NCBI RefSeq assembly: GCF_014203355.1
Contig: NZ_JACHIR010000004.1
Location: 164,533-228,532, forward strand
From: Kutzneria kofuensis
GTDB lineage: Bacteria > Actinomycetota > Actinomycetes > Mycobacteriales > Pseudonocardiaceae
Direction: 5' to 3'
Length of the DNA: 64,000 bases
Shown here: positions 63,361 through 64,000 of the stretch, piece by piece
Position numbering within the stretch: position 1 is the first letter of the stretch
Layout: every line of letters begins with the position of its first letter
Program-made: the position numbers and the translations under genes
Notes under the pieces: generated by a model
The model's input: the letters and a program-made list of their open reading frames with translations, nothing else
Told to the model about the DNA's origin: nothing
Databases searched by the model: none

Positions 63361-64000
63361 TCACTCGTCCACGCCCACGGGCAGCTCCACCTCGATCGAG
63401 GTGCCCAGGCCGGGCGGGCTGGCGACGGTGATCCGCCCTTCCAGGGCCTCGATCCGGTCGGTGAGCCCGATCAGGCCGGACCCGCGCGCCGGGTCGGCGC
63501 CGCCGATGCCGTCGTCGCGGACCGAGACGTGCAACCGGTCGCCCCGCACCGCCGCTTCGACGCGGACCTCCGACGCCCGCGCGTGTTTCGTGGCGTTGGC
63601 CAGCGCCTCCGCCACGGTGTAGTAGGCCGCGACCTCGACCGGCCGCGGCAGTCGGCCCTCGACCCGCACGTCGATCGCGACCGGGACGGCCGAGCGGCGG
63701 GCCAGCGCCCTGAGCGCGGGCCCCAGCCCACCCTCGGACAGGATCGCGGGGTGGATCCCCCGCGAGATCTCGCGCAACTCGTCCACCGCCGCCGCCAACC
63801 CGGAAATGACCCCGGACAGCTCCGCCAGCAGTCCGGGCAACTCGGCCGGCACCCCGGCCTCGGCCGCCCGCAGGTCCAGCGCGAGGGAGACCAGTCGCTG
63901 CTGGATGCCGTCGTGCAGGTCGCGTTCGATCCGCCGGCGGGTCTCGTCGGCGGCGGCCACCACGCGCGCCCGGGAGGCGGCCAGATCGGTGCGCGCCTGG
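63361..64000 (-). CDS. Two-component sensor histidine kinase, NarL type (partial, N-terminus beyond window)
   Basis: 213 residues visible; the frame stays open to base 64000. The HisKA_3 phospho-acceptor motif is RRRIERDLHDGIQQRLVSLA, followed by GLGPALRALARR and the HATPase_c boxes AEALANATKHA (N box), DDGIGGAD (G1) and GSGLIGLTDRIEALEG. It would sense an unknown signal and phosphorylate a LuxR-type response regulator. Its partner is not in the window. Confidence 0.9.
   Translation of the reverse strand, partial: QARTDLAASRARVVAAADETRRRIERDLHDGIQQRLVSLALDLRAAEAGVPAELPGLLAELSGVISGLAAAVDELREISRGIHPAILSEGGLGPALRALARRSAVPVAIDVRVEGRLPRPVEVAAYYTVAEALANATKHARASEVRVEAAVRGDRLHVSVRDDGIGGADPARGSGLIGLTDRIEALEGRITVASPPGLGTSIEVELPVGVDE

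Overview
The window is high-GC DNA with almost every base in or beside a gene, frequent GTG starts, ATGA/GTGA overlaps and strong GGAGG ribosome sites. Secreted plant-polymer hydrolases, large LuxR/STAND regulators, a small Pseudonocardiaceae-type zinc-finger protein and an NRPS locus point to a filamentous actinomycete, most likely Pseudonocardiaceae (inferred from gene content, not from a database search).

1-13 kb: exported and membrane functions. A GH11 xylanase cut by the left edge lies divergent from an XRE/NB-ARC/TPR regulator. Then come a CHAP-domain exported protein, an FkbM methyltransferase, a secreted bifunctional enzyme (SGNH esterase + GH5 + FN3 + CBM2), a DUF2243/CtaG-like membrane pair, an actinomycete SAM methyltransferase, a secreted alpha/beta hydrolase and a two-gene zinc-finger unit. 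13-22 kb: two convergent paralogous Crp/Fnr regulators, a PPK2 kinase, an AI-2E-type permease, a secreted PHB-depolymerase-like esterase and a LAL-type LuxR regulator divergent from a tiny HTH protein. That tiny gene is flanked by two copies of an 18-bp palindrome.

22-29.6 kb: a tight five-gene operon encodes a small membrane protein, a membrane-anchored ATPase-fold protein with a degenerate P-loop, a HerA/VirB4-like ATPase with intact Walker motifs, and two long uncharacterised Pro/charged proteins, the last with a toxin-like C-terminus. The second palindrome copy sits just upstream. It is the best candidate here for an undescribed machine. 29.7-44.6 kb: housekeeping and stress genes (HtrA-like lipoprotein, class II glutamine amidotransferase, G6PD/GH15/alcohol dehydrogenase operon, stress membrane protein), exported small proteins including an RNase and an HNH nuclease in tandem, a Cu/Zn SOD and a second LAL regulator.

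44.9-62.1 kb: a biosynthetic locus. On the minus strand are two cysteine-synthase-fold enzymes flanking an MFS exporter. On the plus strand are an XRE-STAND-WD40 regulator, then a split Pls-like synthetase: a PCP with six membrane segments and three left-handed beta-helix domains, followed by a separate truncated C-A-PCP module. A SyrP-like dioxygenase, SbnB, SbnA and a threonine-synthase-like enzyme follow. SbnA plus SbnB make L-2,3-diaminopropionate (Dap) from O-phosphoserine and glutamate, so the inferred product is a Dap-containing peptide or homopolymer, possibly hydroxylated and exported by the MFS protein. A roughly 70-bp promoter-like sequence ahead of the XRE-STAND gene is repeated at 44.7 kb beside what looks like a decayed 5' end of a second such gene.

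62.4-64 kb: a GAF-ANTAR regulator and a NarL-type sensor histidine kinase cut by the right edge. I saw no rRNA, tRNA, CRISPR array, transposase or integrase.
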